64,000 nucleotides of DNA, taken from NCBI RefSeq assembly GCF_003597395.2, contig NC_133771.1, positions 132,198,031 to 132,262,030 of the forward strand, read 5' to 3'. The position numbers and the translations under genes are program-made. The DNA is from Chelonoidis abingdonii (taxonomy: Eukaryota > Chordata > Testudines > Testudinidae). The notes below the pieces were generated by a model, which did not search any database, was not told the origin of the DNA, and saw nothing but the letters and a program-made list of their open reading frames with translations. This document shows, piece by piece, positions 47,043 through 59,412 of this stretch (positions are counted from its first letter, which is position 1; each line of letters begins with the position of its first letter).

Positions 47043-50000
47043 AAGGTTGTAAGAGAGGCATCACCACCACCATCTTGTCATTGTCCTCATCTGGCTATTT
47101 AGTCAATCTAGCCAGGGTCAAAAGAAATATTTCATTTAGCCAAAATAAATCTTTTCTTGACTTTTTTTTGATTCAATGACACTTTTTTGAATTTTCAGTT
47201 TTGGTTCAGCTTGACCTGAACCTTCTTTTGATACTCTTCCTTCCTCCCCCCAAACTGCCAGCAAACTGAAAAATCAGTTATTTGCCCAGCTATAATAGTG
47301 TACCTCCCTTTTTTTGTAAAGCGCATTGAAATCTACTGATGAAAAGCGGTGTGTGTAAAAAATAGACATTATTGTCTTGATAATACATCTTTAACTTTAC
47401 TACACATCTTACTCTCAAATCAAAGTGAAAAAGGCTAAAAGGATTGTTTTTCATAATATTGATAATTCAGCTTTCTTATTCTACATAGCTATGTTACATA
47501 TTGAGTTAGATTTATTTTTGGAGAAACATTTTAGAGCAGTGTTAAGCTTGCCTGAGGGCTCCTGAGTAGGATGATGGTCATGAACCAAAATTTATTTTAT
47601 TTAGGATTTCCACAAAAACTATTTTAATCTAATGACATTTTCATTCATAATGTATATTGTAATTTTCATGTGTGTATCTAAGTTTATGCATAACTTTGGT
47701 TAATCTTGTATTTGTTTTATGTTAAATCTAGCTTCTGAAGTCAAATAGATGGTCATTTCATATTTAATTACTGTTTTTAAAGCAAACTTCTGAAAAAATA
47801 TCTAGTTTAATGTAAATCAAATATCTGCAGGCAAAAGTCTCTAATATCAAATCTTCCTTTGTAGGTTCAATAGCAGCATATGTTAGGCTAACTCTGACTG
47901 GGTCAGATCTCAATATTGAGGGGTTTTGTTGTTGACTTGATCCCCCCCCCCCCCATTTGGAGTCCATGTAGGTGCAAACAGAAACTTGGTCTAGACAGTA
48001 CATCTCTGAATTTATAGAATTGGCTTTTAAATTGTGTGTGTGTGTGTATATGTATATATATGTTTAGGAAAAATGGTGAGCTGTTGATTGGATGGCATGG
48101 GGAGGGGACTGGAAATGAGATGTAATTTTTTACTTTTAGGTGATGGATTCAAATCTGACCCTGGGTGTCTGATAGAGATTAAAAGTCATTATCATTTGAG
48201 GGATGTCTGATCAAGCTTATATGAATGTGAGTTGATAGGCCTTAAAACACTTAAGATTTTTTCAAATGCATAATTCCCAATGCATGCAGCTCCATTAATG
48301 GTAGCACCGATGGAAGCTGAAGTATAGACAAGAATTGTACATTTTTTACCACTCTGTTATCCAAACCTGCGCAGAACAAGGTAAGACAACATGGTGTCAA
48401 ACATTTGTAGCTTTTTTGTGCTTTGTGTACACTATAGCTTCCACCCCTTCTACCACTTGAGGAGCTTCACTAGCTAGAAAATATGGGTCTGAAAAAGCTT
48501 AAGGCTGTGTTTACTTTAAGATTGCTTTCAGAGATTTCCAAAAAGAGAATGAACATGGAAGATTAATTCTCTTTGCAGGGAATTCCTGAAGATTGAGTTT
48601 TAGAGAAATTGACAAGTGGAAAATTTTGAAATACAACTACATATGCTGTACCTATTCTTTTAACGAATAGAAGACTTTACAGAAATTTCAGTCTGACATC
48701 CTTTACCGTTTTACAAAAGATAAAAGCGGTGATACCTTCTAAAGTTATTGTCTAAAGATTTTTAGTTCAGTTGCATTTAAACTTTAAGTATGGAATTACT
48801 CATTTGGCTCACCATTGATTCACAATTTTGCATGAAAACTGGGTTGAAAAGCTAATTTAGGGAAAAGCAGGTGATGAAAGTCTGCTTGATTACATTAAGG
48901 GTTGCTTTACTTACACAAGCTTCTTATTAACTGAGTAAAGTGAATGTGTAGTCTTTGCAAACCTAACATTATTGTAAGCTGCCTTGAGAACCATAATAAG
49001 TGTGAGTTCTTGACTGCTATGTAAAGCATAGCAGTGGCCTGAAGGTTTTCCCTTGTAAGAAGATGCAGTATGTTTCTCTCTCAATATTTCTTATGTAAGT
49101 TACTTCTTGGGTTAGTGGCTAATTAATTCTCTAAGGTCCAGACACATACTTTTTAAAAAAATTCCCTCCTGATGGATGAATCTGTTATTGACTAAAGTGC
49201 TACTGACTCAATTGAGAAAAATGAGTGCTTTTGAAATATTAGGGTGTTATGTTTGTACAAATGTGCTTTTTCTGACAATAAAACATGAGATTTCTTGATG
49301 TCTTCTATTTAAAGCAGGCTTAACAAAATAAAGGAAATGGAATACACTTTTATGTATAACGGTGCCCCAGTAGTGCAAAGGTACCAGAATGACAATTATG
49401 TCCCTCCTAATCAAAAAGAAATATGCCCAACCAGATGGGTTATGAAGATCATCTGAAACTTAAAATAATTTTAAGAATTGAACAGACTGACTATATTTCA
49501 TCTTGACTTCTTTTAATTTTAGTAGTGTAGATAGCGATGTAGATAGTGAGTATATGTCTGTGAAGGAAAACACTCTTGCATTTAATGTTGTGTCAGAATA
49601 TTTTTTTATTTGAACAGATGCTTTTATTAACTCAGGAAAGTAAGGTGGTGACTCACAAAACCCGGAGAGGTGTGTGAGAGAAAAATTCCAGTTTGGCAAG
49701 TGTGTTATGTTGCTGAAGGTGGAGTAGGAAGCCACAGGATAAAGTAGTAATTTAATGATATGCCATGCTGTCAGTGAAGTTAGGTATGCAGGAGGTCAGA
49801 TCTGTTTTTTCAAAAAATAAATATAAAACTTAAGTATTTTAAACGTCAATAGAAGTCTCTTGAAATATTTTTAAGCAAAATATACTTGTGCCTAATATAT
49901 GGCAGAGTTTTTATGCATAATTCAGTTATGTAAAGTTCATTTCAGTGAGCTAAAAATACAGGAAATGTATGAGAGATTTTACTGTTAGCTTGTAAATGAA

Positions 50001-50065
50001 TTAGTATAGTCTATTGACTTGGACTTTTGAAATTGTTGCCCCATTGTTGATATGGTCATGCAGAT
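47043..50065. other. AFDN: AFDN intron 1, about 3 kb, mostly unrecognised
   Basis: No exon recognised. A MIR-like tail (GTAAAGCGCATTGAAATC, ATGAAAAGCGG) lies at 47316-47352. A run of 14 C is at 47942-47955 and a TG/TA microsatellite at 48033-48062. Confidence 0.45.
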
Positions 50066-50440
50066 ACCACTTTAACGCAAAATGAATATTGAGGAAAAAG
50101 ATATTGCTGATAGTCAGCTATATAAAGTGTTAAAAGGATGCTTACCCACATTAACTGAAGACAAGAAGAGATTGCTGGACATGTGAAAAGGTTCAAGAAT
50201 TCTCAAGCAGCTGGAGAGTGAAATTTCACTGCTTCTGCTCATAATGGCAAATATAAAACTGTTATGACGATCCGTGCCACTCCGGCTTTTCAACATATAG
50301 TGTCACCCGCTCCTCAGATATGCAGTAGTCATAGTTCTGTGCCCAAAATATGGATAATTCCAGGCAGGCAAACAAACACTAATGCAAAATTGAAGGTTGA
50401 AAAATCAAATACTCCAGAGTCAAGAAATCCAGAGGTAAGG
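50066..50440 (+). pseudogene. Unrecognised broken coding-like block
   Basis: From ATG 50083 the + strand encodes NIEEKDIADSQLYKVLKGCL and on to LLDM, then stops at TGA. Skipping one base, a second frame continues as KRFKNSQAAGE, another TGA, then NFTASAHNGKYKTVMTI and a 64-codon stretch to 50458 including TNTNAKLKVEKSNTPESRNP. Codon composition looks more protein-like than the surroundings, and the block ends CCAGAG followed by GTAAGG, a donor-like site. I do not recognise the protein. It could be a pseudogene fragment captured in the intron, an exon with assembly errors, or chance. Confidence 0.3.
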
Positions 50441-50643
50441 CTGAGTGTTCAACCTTAACTCTTCCTCGTCAGATAAGTCTTATAAAATATAGTCTTGTGG
50501 TAGTGCTACAGTCAGTTTACTAGTCCATGTTACCACACCCCTGTTATCCTCTCTGAATCACGCTGCTGGCTTTTTCTGCTCCACCGCATTAAATCCAAGC
50601 TGCTTGTTGTCCCATTGGAAGCCCAGCACAAGACTTGCCACTA

Positions 50644-51049
50644 CAGTAGAACCTCAGAGTTATAAACACCAGAGTTATGAACTGACTGACCAACCACACA
50701 CCTCATTTGGAACCAGAAATATGCAATCAGGCTGCACTAGAGACCAAAAAACCGCAAGTACAGTACTGTGTTGAACGTAAAGTACTAAAAAAAAAAAAGT
50801 GAAAGTTTGAGAGTTTTTTTTTTTTTTTCTTTTAAAATGTAAGGGAACTCTCTGCCTGTTTCATTTAAATTAAAATGGCTAAAATCAGCATTTTCCCTCT
50901 GCATAGTAAAGTCTTTAAACTGTATTAAATTAGTGTTCAGTTGTAAACTTTTGAAAGAACGATGATAAAATTTTGTTCAGAGTTACAAATATTTCAGAGT
51001 TATGCACAACCTCCGTTCCCAACATGTTCCTAATTCTGAGGTTCTGCTG
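50644..51049. mobile_element. Tigger/pogo-like MITE
   Basis: The left end is CAGTAGAACCTCAGAGTTA and the right end, complemented, CAGCAGAACCTCAGAATTAG. TA dinucleotides flank both sides (50642-50643, 51050-51051), the target duplication of Tc1/mariner-type elements, and CAGTAGAACCTC is typical of the pogo/Tigger group. The 406-bp copy has an A-run and a T-run in its middle and no transposase gene. Confidence 0.88.
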
Positions 51050-51051
51050 TA

Positions 51052-53104
51052 TTTACTTACCTGACCTAGTCTCTTATTCCCTAATCTCCTCTATCCATTC
51101 TGTTCTAGCTATTGCTGTGTCAATATACTATTTGTTTTGATTCTTGCAAATGTTTATACCTTGTGCTGCTCCCTAAGTAAGGAATTACCTTCCTGAACTG
51201 CTGTCATTCTTTAATTGTTTAAATCCCATATTTGCCATAATGCCAACAAGAAATGAATTGACCAAGACTCTGATTTAATGTTAAAAAAATATGCTACACA
51301 TACACTTTCAGAAACTGTAATCTTGTCTGCTCTCTCCTTGTCCTCTACTCTTTTGTAACTTAATTGTTATAGTTAGATTGGAAACACTGGGATGGGAACA
51401 GAAATGTATTTGTGGTTGGTTGGTGGGTTTTTTTGTTTTTTGTTTTTTAAGTGGGACTGTATGTTGCCTTGTGAACGTCTTGAAGATGATTTATTCAGCA
51501 TCTGGGAGACAACATATGTTCTTTCAGTGGAAGAATGACATCTTCACAGTATGATTTAACAGCATTGCTTACCCCATAGTTATTGAGTTGCTGCCAGACC
51601 TCAGTTTTTCTTCACTGGTATGGTAGTCTGCCCCCCTGGTTAAATTAAAATCCCCCCTCTTCCAGGTTAAACAAAAATCCCAAAGCAAAGGTTTTTTTTT
51701 CCCAAAAAGTCTTTTACTATTTTTGGGCCCCAGCCCGCTTGTCAATCTGTGACCTTTTCCTTCTCCTTTTCCCTTGCATTAGGAGGTTGACACTCCTTTG
51801 CCCCTTCGTGGAAGGGGTCTCATGCTGTCTCTAGTGGCACTGTGGTGCCATACCGGCAGCTGTGCCCTTCCTGTACAAGGGGACTCCAACCTTGGGGTCC
51901 ACAACAGTGAAGTGGGTAATTGTGCCAGACTCATGTTCCTATTTCACTTCTCCCCCTCTATGGCTTCTGAGCTACTTTTTTGCCTGGCATGCTTACTTTA
52001 CTGCTGCTTACGCCTTCTGTCCAGCTCTTCCTCAGAGCATCTTTAGCTCAGTTCCTTATCCTTGTTCCCTCTCAACCAGGAACCACACCTCAGGTCGTAC
52101 CCAGATGTTGATCACCACATCACTGGAGAAGCCCTGTGAACAAGCTACAGCTCCCCAGTTGTGTCTATATTGAGCAGAAGAGAGTTCTTTTGTTATCCTC
52201 TTTCCCAAGAGGCTTTTCTGTGGTCAGGTTTTCTCTGGAAACTACAACCTTCAGAATACCTATCCATAAAGGACCAAACTGAGTAACAAAAGTGCTCAGC
52301 CTAAGGCTGTGGACTTAAACGCTTCAACATACCATGTTATGTAGGATAAATGGAAAATATGCTGTGTCAGGAAAGTAATGTCAAAACGTTCCCAGAGTTT
52401 GTCTGAAATTTTACATAATTAGTGTGTTTACTTGTTTTTATTTTTGGGTGAATCATAAAAGAAAAAAGAGAAGCTCGATGAGAGCATGTTACTATGTGGT
52501 TAAGGGTATTATATACTCTTCTCATGTAGACTAAGAAACCTATAACATCTGTTCGAGTCATGAACCTTTCTGGAGCAGAGATTACTACTCATGGCTACAT
52601 AGTTCTTGCCAAATAGTCTAGTTGCTTGTTAGTGTGGTCCAGTATATTTTTGGACTGGATTGTTGTCAGTTTGTTTCATTCTCAATAATGAAGTGATAAA
52701 TGCACTAAAATGCATATATTTGTGATAGCAAATGAGCTCTCACAGCCATTGATTAGCAACCAGATGCTTTTCCTTCAAGAGTGATGTTTGTCTATGTCCT
52801 AGTCCATTATACATAGGCTCCTGTGATTCTGCTGCCACAGATTCTGCCATTTGCAGAATCAAAATTTCATTTAAAAAAATGTAAATATTTAGCCCTTCTG
52901 TTTAGAATGTGCATTAGGAATATATTCTTTTTCCTTCTGAATCTACAGAAAGCTGGGAACAACATCTGTGAGCGGTATGGTCTGCCTAACTCATTTCAAT
53001 TTAGTGTTCACTCTGGAACCTAATTTCCATTTAACTGTCAGCATTAATCATTTCACTATCATGCATTTTAACAAAATCACCAGATAGTGTTTATGTAAAA
53101 CTAA
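51052..53104. other. AFDN: AFDN intron 1, unrecognised
   Basis: No exon recognised. The region 51620-52200 is more C-rich (GTCTGCCCCCCTGG, CCCCAGCCCGC) and could be an old retroelement, but no ends were found. Confidence 0.45.
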
Positions 53105-53190
53105 TGTTAATTATTTATTTTATTGTAGTGCCTAGAAGCCCCAGTCATGGATCAGGACCCCATTGTTGGATATGGTGATGGATATTTGGG
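53105..53190. repeat. Interspersed repeat of unknown class, copy 2
   Basis: TTATTTTATTGTAGTGCC, TAGAAGCCCCAGTCATGG and ATCAGGACCCCATTGTTGG resemble the block at 31440-31590. Confidence 0.5.
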
Positions 53191-55013
53191 GTAGGACTGG
53201 TAGTTGAGTAGCTGGTTGCTGTCAGAAAAGATTGAAGTGGGGAAATATTCATTCAGTCTTCACAAAAAAATTCTTGTTTATTTGTCCAAAAAATAAAGGG
53301 GAAGCAAATATGTATTTCATTTTTCTGATGTCAAAATCCCTGGGTGGTAAAAATAGAAACTGTCCATTACTCAGTAGATTAAAACCTCCCGATTTCCTCT
53401 GACAACTTATAAAATGCAGTTACATAGTGTTAATATCAAAATCTTGTTTACGTAGAAAATTTGAGGGTGCAGGAAAACAACATTTTCAAAAATTGAAAAT
53501 GTTAGTTATCAATTGTCTTATTTCTTCATACAAGTTCAAAAGCAAAGGATATGATTTTAATTGGAAGCAGAATAATTATTGCAGAATAATAATTTAAATG
53601 TGGGTTAATTGATGTGAAAAGCAGTACAGTATTAATATGTAGATTTAAAACTGAAAACTGAGTACTGTAATAAGTACCGAAGTAAAATGTGCTGCAGCAG
53701 TCTGAATATTGAAATGAGATTTTTAAAAACCTAGTTTCCCAATAAGTGAGTTTTACTAAGTGTCTGTCTTAATTTAAATAAATGTCCCACTTCCTAGTTT
53801 CCTGATGAATTCTTTGATTGTGCATGCTGTATACTGTTTATACATCTCCCCATGTGGAAACTCTTTTGGAATTGTTGTATCCACATGGGAGTAGTATCAG
53901 TGTATTTGTACTGGTTTCCTTCTGTTGGTAAACATCCCTGTGTAGAATTAGTCAGGGTGAAAAATAATTTCTGGCACTCCCCTGCTTGCATTACCATATT
54001 CTACAAATGTGCACATCCTGCAGCTTGAAGAAATAAATGCTTGTCCAGGACACTGCATGGGGAAAAAAAAAAAAAAGACAGCAGGAATGTGGTTTAATTA
54101 GGCCATACCTGTATTAAGTAACACATCGGGGAACAATGGAGCAATAATTTGTCCAGTGCAGGTCATCCTTCCTTTGTAATCCAGTAGACCCGGTCCCCTT
54201 GTCATTGTTGGGGACCCCACTACTCTCCTTATGTTCAAGGATTACTGTGGTGTGGCTATATCCTTGATGTAGCAGACATTAGTAACCCCAACTCCACTCC
54301 CCACTTTGTTTGGGAGATGCCCTTTCCTAATCCACTTCCCGTTCTGGCTTGTCAGGGAGCCAAGCCCTCTGCACTGGGCACTGCCAAGTTCTGGCAAAAA
54401 TGGATTTTACAACCTAACCTACCCACTTGGTCCCTTGCACTGCTGAGAGGAAGGCAAAAACCCACAATGCCCAGGCTGATTTGGCAGTGAGGGAACAATT
54501 CTTTCCCAGCCACAGAAAGGTGACTTGCCGTGGTGCCCACAGCAACATTCCCAAATCCAGTCCTACTCTCTCCTCTTCCCCATTTTGGGATTACATTTTC
54601 TTCCCAGTGCAGAATGGTGCCATAGGGCAGTGGGGAGAGTGTATAAGCCCTGTGTGTCTCTTGCTCTTGTATCTTTTTATATTTCCTGGCTTCTCTTTTC
54701 CCCTTTTAATAGATCATGTTGTAACTTTTCTGATATTCTTTTCAGTGTTTCTCTCCTCTTTTTTTTTCTTCTTCTGCCCCCTACTTCTCTGTATTTAGTC
54801 TCATATTTATCCTCCTTCTTCCCCCCACCCCAGAGTATCTTTATCAATAACATTTCTCTTTTCTAACTTGTACCTTAATTCTCTGTTTGCAACCATCACC
54901 TCATATAGAGCTTAGAAATGTTATGACACATGTGGCAGCTAAATGTCTAAATCTACAAGCTGAAGAAAGATATGAAAAATGACACCCCCTCCCCCACACT
55001 GTCTAGGGACAAC
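53191..55013. other. AFDN: AFDN intron 1, unrecognised
   Basis: No exon recognised. An A-run of 13 lies near 54063-54075 and a pyrimidine-rich tract at 54660-54860 on the + strand. Confidence 0.45.
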
Positions 55014-55021
55014 AACTAGTT

Positions 55022-55306
55022 GAGGAGTCAGCAACCTTTCAGAAGTGATGTCGAGTCTTCATTTATTCACTCTAATTGAAGGTTTCACGTGCCAGTAAAA
55101 CAATTTAACCTTTTTAGAAGGTCTCTTTCTATAAGTCTGTAATATATAACTAAACTATTGTTGTATGTGAAGTAACTAAGGTTTTTAAAATGTTTAAGAA
55201 GCTTCATTTAAAATTTAAATTAAAATTCAGAGCCCCCCAGACCAGGACCCAGGCAGTGTGAGTGCCACTGACAATCAGCTCATGTGCCGCAGGTTGCCTG
55301 TCACCG
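55022..55306. mobile_element. hAT MITE with perfect 8-bp target duplication
   Basis: AACTAGTT at 55014-55021 and again at 55307-55314 flanks the element exactly. The ends GAGGAGTCAGCAACCT and, complemented, CGGTGACAGGCAACCT form the inverted repeat, with the shared GCAACCT block. The 285-bp interior is AT-rich and non-coding. Confidence 0.9.
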
Positions 55307-55614
55307 AACTAGTTGAAGACACTCTTCCCCTCCCCCGCCCCAAGCTGCTGTCAAAGGTTCTTGAGTTCATATGAAGGTGCTGTCTCTGGGCTGTCATCAG
55401 GAGTTTCATAATTCCTATTAGTCTTTGATTAATAGGTGGCTAATGAATTTAAAGCTCCACCAAATCCCTTTAGCTGCTAGAAGGAAGGAGGAGCATTTTC
55501 ACTCTTCTGCTCCTACTCCCAGAGCTTTTGGACTACAGTGCAAGTGGGCAAAGAGTTTCTGCCCATTCTTAGCTTTGATTGCTGTACTGTGATATCTCTC
55601 TGACATGCTAAAAG

Positions 55615-55915
55615 CAGTGATACTGAGATCTCAGTGGTTCAGGAGCCAAATTAGCAATCAGCATTACCCAAAAGAGCTATAGTAGTGTGAATTCGTTCAT
55701 TCTTTTTATATATATATAAAATTATTCTCAGAGCAGAATGACTGACCAAGTATTATTTTATCAACTATAATTGGTGGTTAATGTTGTAAAAGCATCCTGA
55801 TTGGTTAATAACGTTGGTTAATAATTAAATCACAGTGTTTTAATATCATGTACTGCAAAGAGTCATAGGAGACACATTAAAGAGCTCCTTGTGAGCCTCA
55901 GTTTGAGTATCACTG
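55615..55915. mobile_element. hAT MITE
   Basis: The left end CAGTGATACTGAGATCTC and the right end, complemented, CAGTGATACTCAAACTGAGG share the first ten bases. The flanking 8-mers GCTAAAAG and CTCTAAAG are only partly alike, so the target duplication has decayed. The AGAGCT/GAGCTCCTT subterminal parts and the internal TATATATATA tract are non-coding. Confidence 0.75.
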
Positions 55916-55923
55916 CTCTAAAG

Positions 55924-56496
55924 CGTCTCCCATCCTCTCTTTTTGAATTTCTTCCTTTGTGGATAGCTTTGTTGCCTGCCTTTGTTGGTGTTAATAGCTT
56001 TCTTAAGCAGCAGAAATCATATTGACCTGATTCTTGTCAGTGTTATGGTCTCCCAAGGGTTCTGAATACTAGCAGTAAAAAATGACCAGTATCTTGTCAA
56101 CATTTACTCTTTTGCAGCTTGGGAAAGTGAGCAGCAACAAAGATACTGGAACTGTCTTCCTGGTGACTTAGGACTTCTGGCCTTGGAATATGTGAATCTA
56201 GTCTTCAGAGTCTTAAATTTCCCCATTGGAGCCCTAATAATTGCTTGGCCGCCTTGTCTTTGAGTTCTCTTGTTTTGGCCAACCTGGGTATTCCCTTTGG
56301 CGGTTCAATGAAGCTATTATCACTCAGAGCAGTTGATATGGTTACTAATTTGTCGCCTTAATGTTCTGAGTTATTTAATCAAATATTGCTTCCTGTGAAG
56401 TGATCTAAGTCAAAGCTCCTTTGTGACCCAAATATCACTTGCAAATACATAAAGATCATGGAAATTGTTAAATTGAATGCTCCTGAACTTTGCTTT
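55924..56496. other. AFDN: AFDN intron 1, unrecognised
   Basis: No exon or clear repeat. Confidence 0.45.
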
Positions 56497-56788
56497 CTTC
56501 AAGTGATTCTCATGTGTATTCCACAATAGGTGTACATGCACTGGTGTCAGAAGTTTTTCCTCTAGCAGTATCCATAGGGGAGTGCCCCTAGCAACCGCTG
56601 GAGTGGCGCCTCCATGGTGTGGTGTAAGGGGCGCTGTGTGCGTCTCCCACTCTCAGTTCCTTCTTGCTGCCAGTGAAGGTGTTTCAGAACTGCTCTGCTC
56701 CAGCTTTGCTGTAGCTCGTCCCCAGAACTCTTGTTCATTCAGTGTATGGTACCTGTAGCTAGTTAGTTTGAGTAGTTTAGTTTAGCTA

Positions 56789-57700
56789 GTGTACCCGAGT
56801 TGGGGCATGCCCCGTGCCCTGGGTTTTAAGTCATGCGACACTTGTAGGCGACCTGTGCCAGTGAGTGATCCGCGCACGGACTGTTTACGCTGTTTGGGGG
56901 AACCCATCTCAGTGATTGCTGCAAGATTTGCAAGTTGTTTAAGTCTCAGACTGAGAGAGAGAGAGAGAGAGACATTAGGGTCTGGGCTATACTGGTGAAG
57001 TTGGCATTGACCCCGACTCTGACGTGCCGCCCTGAGTTGGCACTGCGGTGTTGGTGCGTGGCGATCCATCAGTACCATCTACTAGTTGGCACCGCTCCCC
57101 ATCCATGGGGCATGCTAAGAAGAGGCCTTCTCTGCCGCGGCACCCAACTAAAACTGGGGCAGAGGCTGTTGGGCAGTCCTCGATCCCCATCGGTGTCTAC
57201 GTCTCTGACTCAAGTCAAGTGGAGTAGCCCGGCCCATTCGGCGCAGGCTTCCCTGGATGCCTTGTAGGCGGCCAGTGGTTTTACGTCCATGCCGGTACCA
57301 GGAGCACCACCAATGTTGGCCTCACGCCGCAGAGGCCAGCTGCCGCTGGGATCTCCACAGTCTCCCCTAATTCGGTACCTGTCTCGGTCAAGAGAACGTT
57401 CCCAATATCATTCACCGCTCAGCGACTGTTCTGTGCGTAGTTCACGTGGGTCGCTGTCTACTCCCATCAGGTCGTCTGGCTGGGTTCTGTCTGACAGACT
57501 CCAGGCACCGCTCCGCCACAAGGAGCGAACACCAACGGGATCGAGGCAGATGCCGCTGTTAAGTCCTTGTCTTGGAGGGCCTATTGTAGCAGGTTGCGAC
57601 ACGAATGTTGATGCCATTCCCATTCATCGTCTCGCTCCAGGATCCCGCTATGGCACCGCTCCTGCAGCCCCCATTGTCAATTGCCGGTGATTCACTGTTG
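56789..57700 (+). pseudogene. DIRS Gag-like region, broken
   Basis: The first frame reads GFKSCDTCRRPVPVSDPRTD then CLRC; after a shift, CKICKLFKSQTERE. Paired CxxC motifs suit the zinc-binding start of DIRS Gag-like proteins. A (GA)n tract at 56953-56972 follows. Further on (57289-57690) a Ser/Arg-rich stretch with SRSRERSQYHSP is also usual there. Several frameshifts; not functional. Confidence 0.55.
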
Positions 57701-57839
57701 CGGGTCTGCCCGCTGGAGCTGATCGCCAGCAGCTGTTACTGGTGGTACTGGTCCTCCACATCGAGGTTGCGGTCTCGAGGTTGGCACCGCTCCCAGCGCC
57801 ACCACTTCTCCCAGGCCAGGGAAAGCAGCCTGCCTCCCA

Positions 57840-58370
57840 CTGGACAGGTGTTCCAGACCCCTGAAAAGGCTCATCAACACGGTCACAAGGTTTCCAGTGA
57901 CGACAGCCAGAGCGTGCCTCCAGCTCTTGGGTCACATGTCGGCATGCACATATGTGGTCTGCCATGTCAGGATGAGGCCCATCCAGCTCTGGTTGGCCTC
58001 GGTGTTCTCCCAGGCCAGACACAGGATAGACAAGGTCCTCACTGTGCCAGAACTGGTGATCGCTTCCCTGTGATAGTGGTCCTCTCCCAGGAGCATGCTC
58101 CATGGGGTCCCGTTCAGAGGCAGGCCCCCGTCGATGCAACCGGTGCCCGATGCACTGGACCTGGGGCGGGGAGCCCATCTGAGGAACATTCAAACTGAAG
58201 GTCGGTGTTCTGTGCAGGACCTGGCCCTCCACATAAACATCAAGGAGCTCAGGGCAGTGTGGCTGGCGTGCATGGCCTTCCATTCACACCTGGAGGGCCA
58301 GGTGGTCAGGGTTCTCACAGACAACACGGCCTCGATGTTTTACATCAACAGGCTAGGCGGGGCCTGAAGC
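57840..58370 (+). pseudogene. DIRS reverse transcriptase C-terminus and RNase H, broken
   Basis: Joined across shifts, 57885-58090 carries remnants like LINTVTRFPV and a LLGH/ACTYVVCH stretch; then the frame at 58095-58367 reads DLALHINIKELRAVWLACMA, HLEGQVVRVLTDNTASMFY and INRLGG before a stop. The INIKELRAV and LTDNTASMFYINRLGG motifs are the RNase H signature of DIRS elements. The catalytic palm of RT, expected just upstream, is missing. Confidence 0.75.
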
Positions 58371-58379
58371 TGTGAGACT

Positions 58380-58900
58380 TTGCATGTCCCACAACGTTTG
58401 CCTGCAAGCCTACCACCTACTGGGTGCTCAGAACTTTGGGTGGATCGCTTGAGCAGGGACTTCTCCTCTCAGCATGAGTGGGCCCATCACCCAGAGGTGG
58501 TGTACATGCTTTTCCAAGAGTGGGGAACGCCCCAGGTGGACCTGTTTGCGACCTGGCAGAACTGTCGCTGTCCCCGGTTCTGCTCTGGGGGGGGCTGGGA
58601 TGGGGCGTTATCTCCGATTCCTTCCTCCTGTCCCGTCAGGCTGGTTTCTCTATGCTTTCCCCCCTTTCCCACTGATAGGCAAGGTCCTGGAAAAGATAAA
58701 GATGGCCAGGGCCTGCGTCCTCCTGATCACCCCAGTGTGGCTCAGGCAGTATTGGTATTGGACCGTCAAGAGCATGGAGGTCACCTTGCTGTGGCCGTTG
58801 CCATCCTGCCTGAACCTGTTCTTCCACGACCAGAGCCACCGCCTCCACCCCAACCTAGCATCCCTGGTTGCTCAATGGTTAGGCCGGGAGTAGAGGATGA
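58380..58900 (+). pseudogene. DIRS post-RNase H region, broken
   Basis: One frame reads DRLSRDFSSQHEWAHHPEVV and MLFQEWGTPQVDLFATWQN (58455-58560). A different frame continues with LYAFPPFPLIGKVLEKIKMA and VWLRQYWYW (58652-58760). This order follows RNase H in DIRS polyproteins, where a methyltransferase-like domain is often placed. Frames shift near 58590-58640 and a stop lies at 58891. Confidence 0.65.
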
Positions 58901-58926
58901 ACTTGGAAGGGGTTTAGCACGTCCTC

Positions 58927-59412
58927 TTGGAAAGCAGGCGACCCTCCATACGCCAAGCCTACTTAGCAAAGTGGTCTCAGTTCTCCCGATGGGCAGATGA
59001 GCAAGGCATTTCCACTGTGGCTGCCCCGATCCAGCTCATTCTGGACTACCTCCTTCACCTTAGAGCCCAGGGCCTGGTTCCCTCGTCCATCAAGGTGCAC
59101 TTGGTGGCCATATCAGCCTTCCACCCATCGGTGCAGGGCCACACGGTATTCTGCCACGCTATGACTGACTGATTCCTTAAGGGATTGGATTGTCTCTTAC
59201 TGTACTTGAGGCCCCCAGTCCCACAGTGGGACCCAGACCTGGTGCTGGCCCGCCGCACAGGCCCCCCATTTGAGCCGCTGGCTATGTGTTCCTGGTCACA
59301 TCTCTCGTGGAAGATAGACTTCCCGGTGGCAATCACCTCGGCTAGGCGGGTCTCGGAACTCAGGGCCCTGACCTCCGAGCCCCCATACGCACCTATTGTG
59401 GAACAGACATGA
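58927..59412 (+). pseudogene. DIRS tyrosine recombinase, N-terminal half only
   Basis: The frame reads RRPSIRQAYLAKWSQFSRWA, LILDYLLHLRAQGLVPSSIK and VHLVAISAFH, a core-binding domain of a tyrosine recombinase. After an in-frame TGA near 59170 it resumes with FLKGLDC, GPPFEPLAMCS and VAITSARRVSELRALTSEPP. SARRVSEL holds the first catalytic Arg (usual motif A-R-x-x-E-L). The later catalytic residues (H-x-x-R and the nucleophilic Tyr) are absent: coding similarity ends near 59385 and the terminal inverted repeat begins at once, so about half the enzyme has been deleted. Confidence 0.8.

Noticed and set aside
57605..58283. Long overlapping open frames on both strands inside the DIRS element
   Set aside because: The DIRS protein motifs fall in other frames; these are shadows in G+C-richer DNA.
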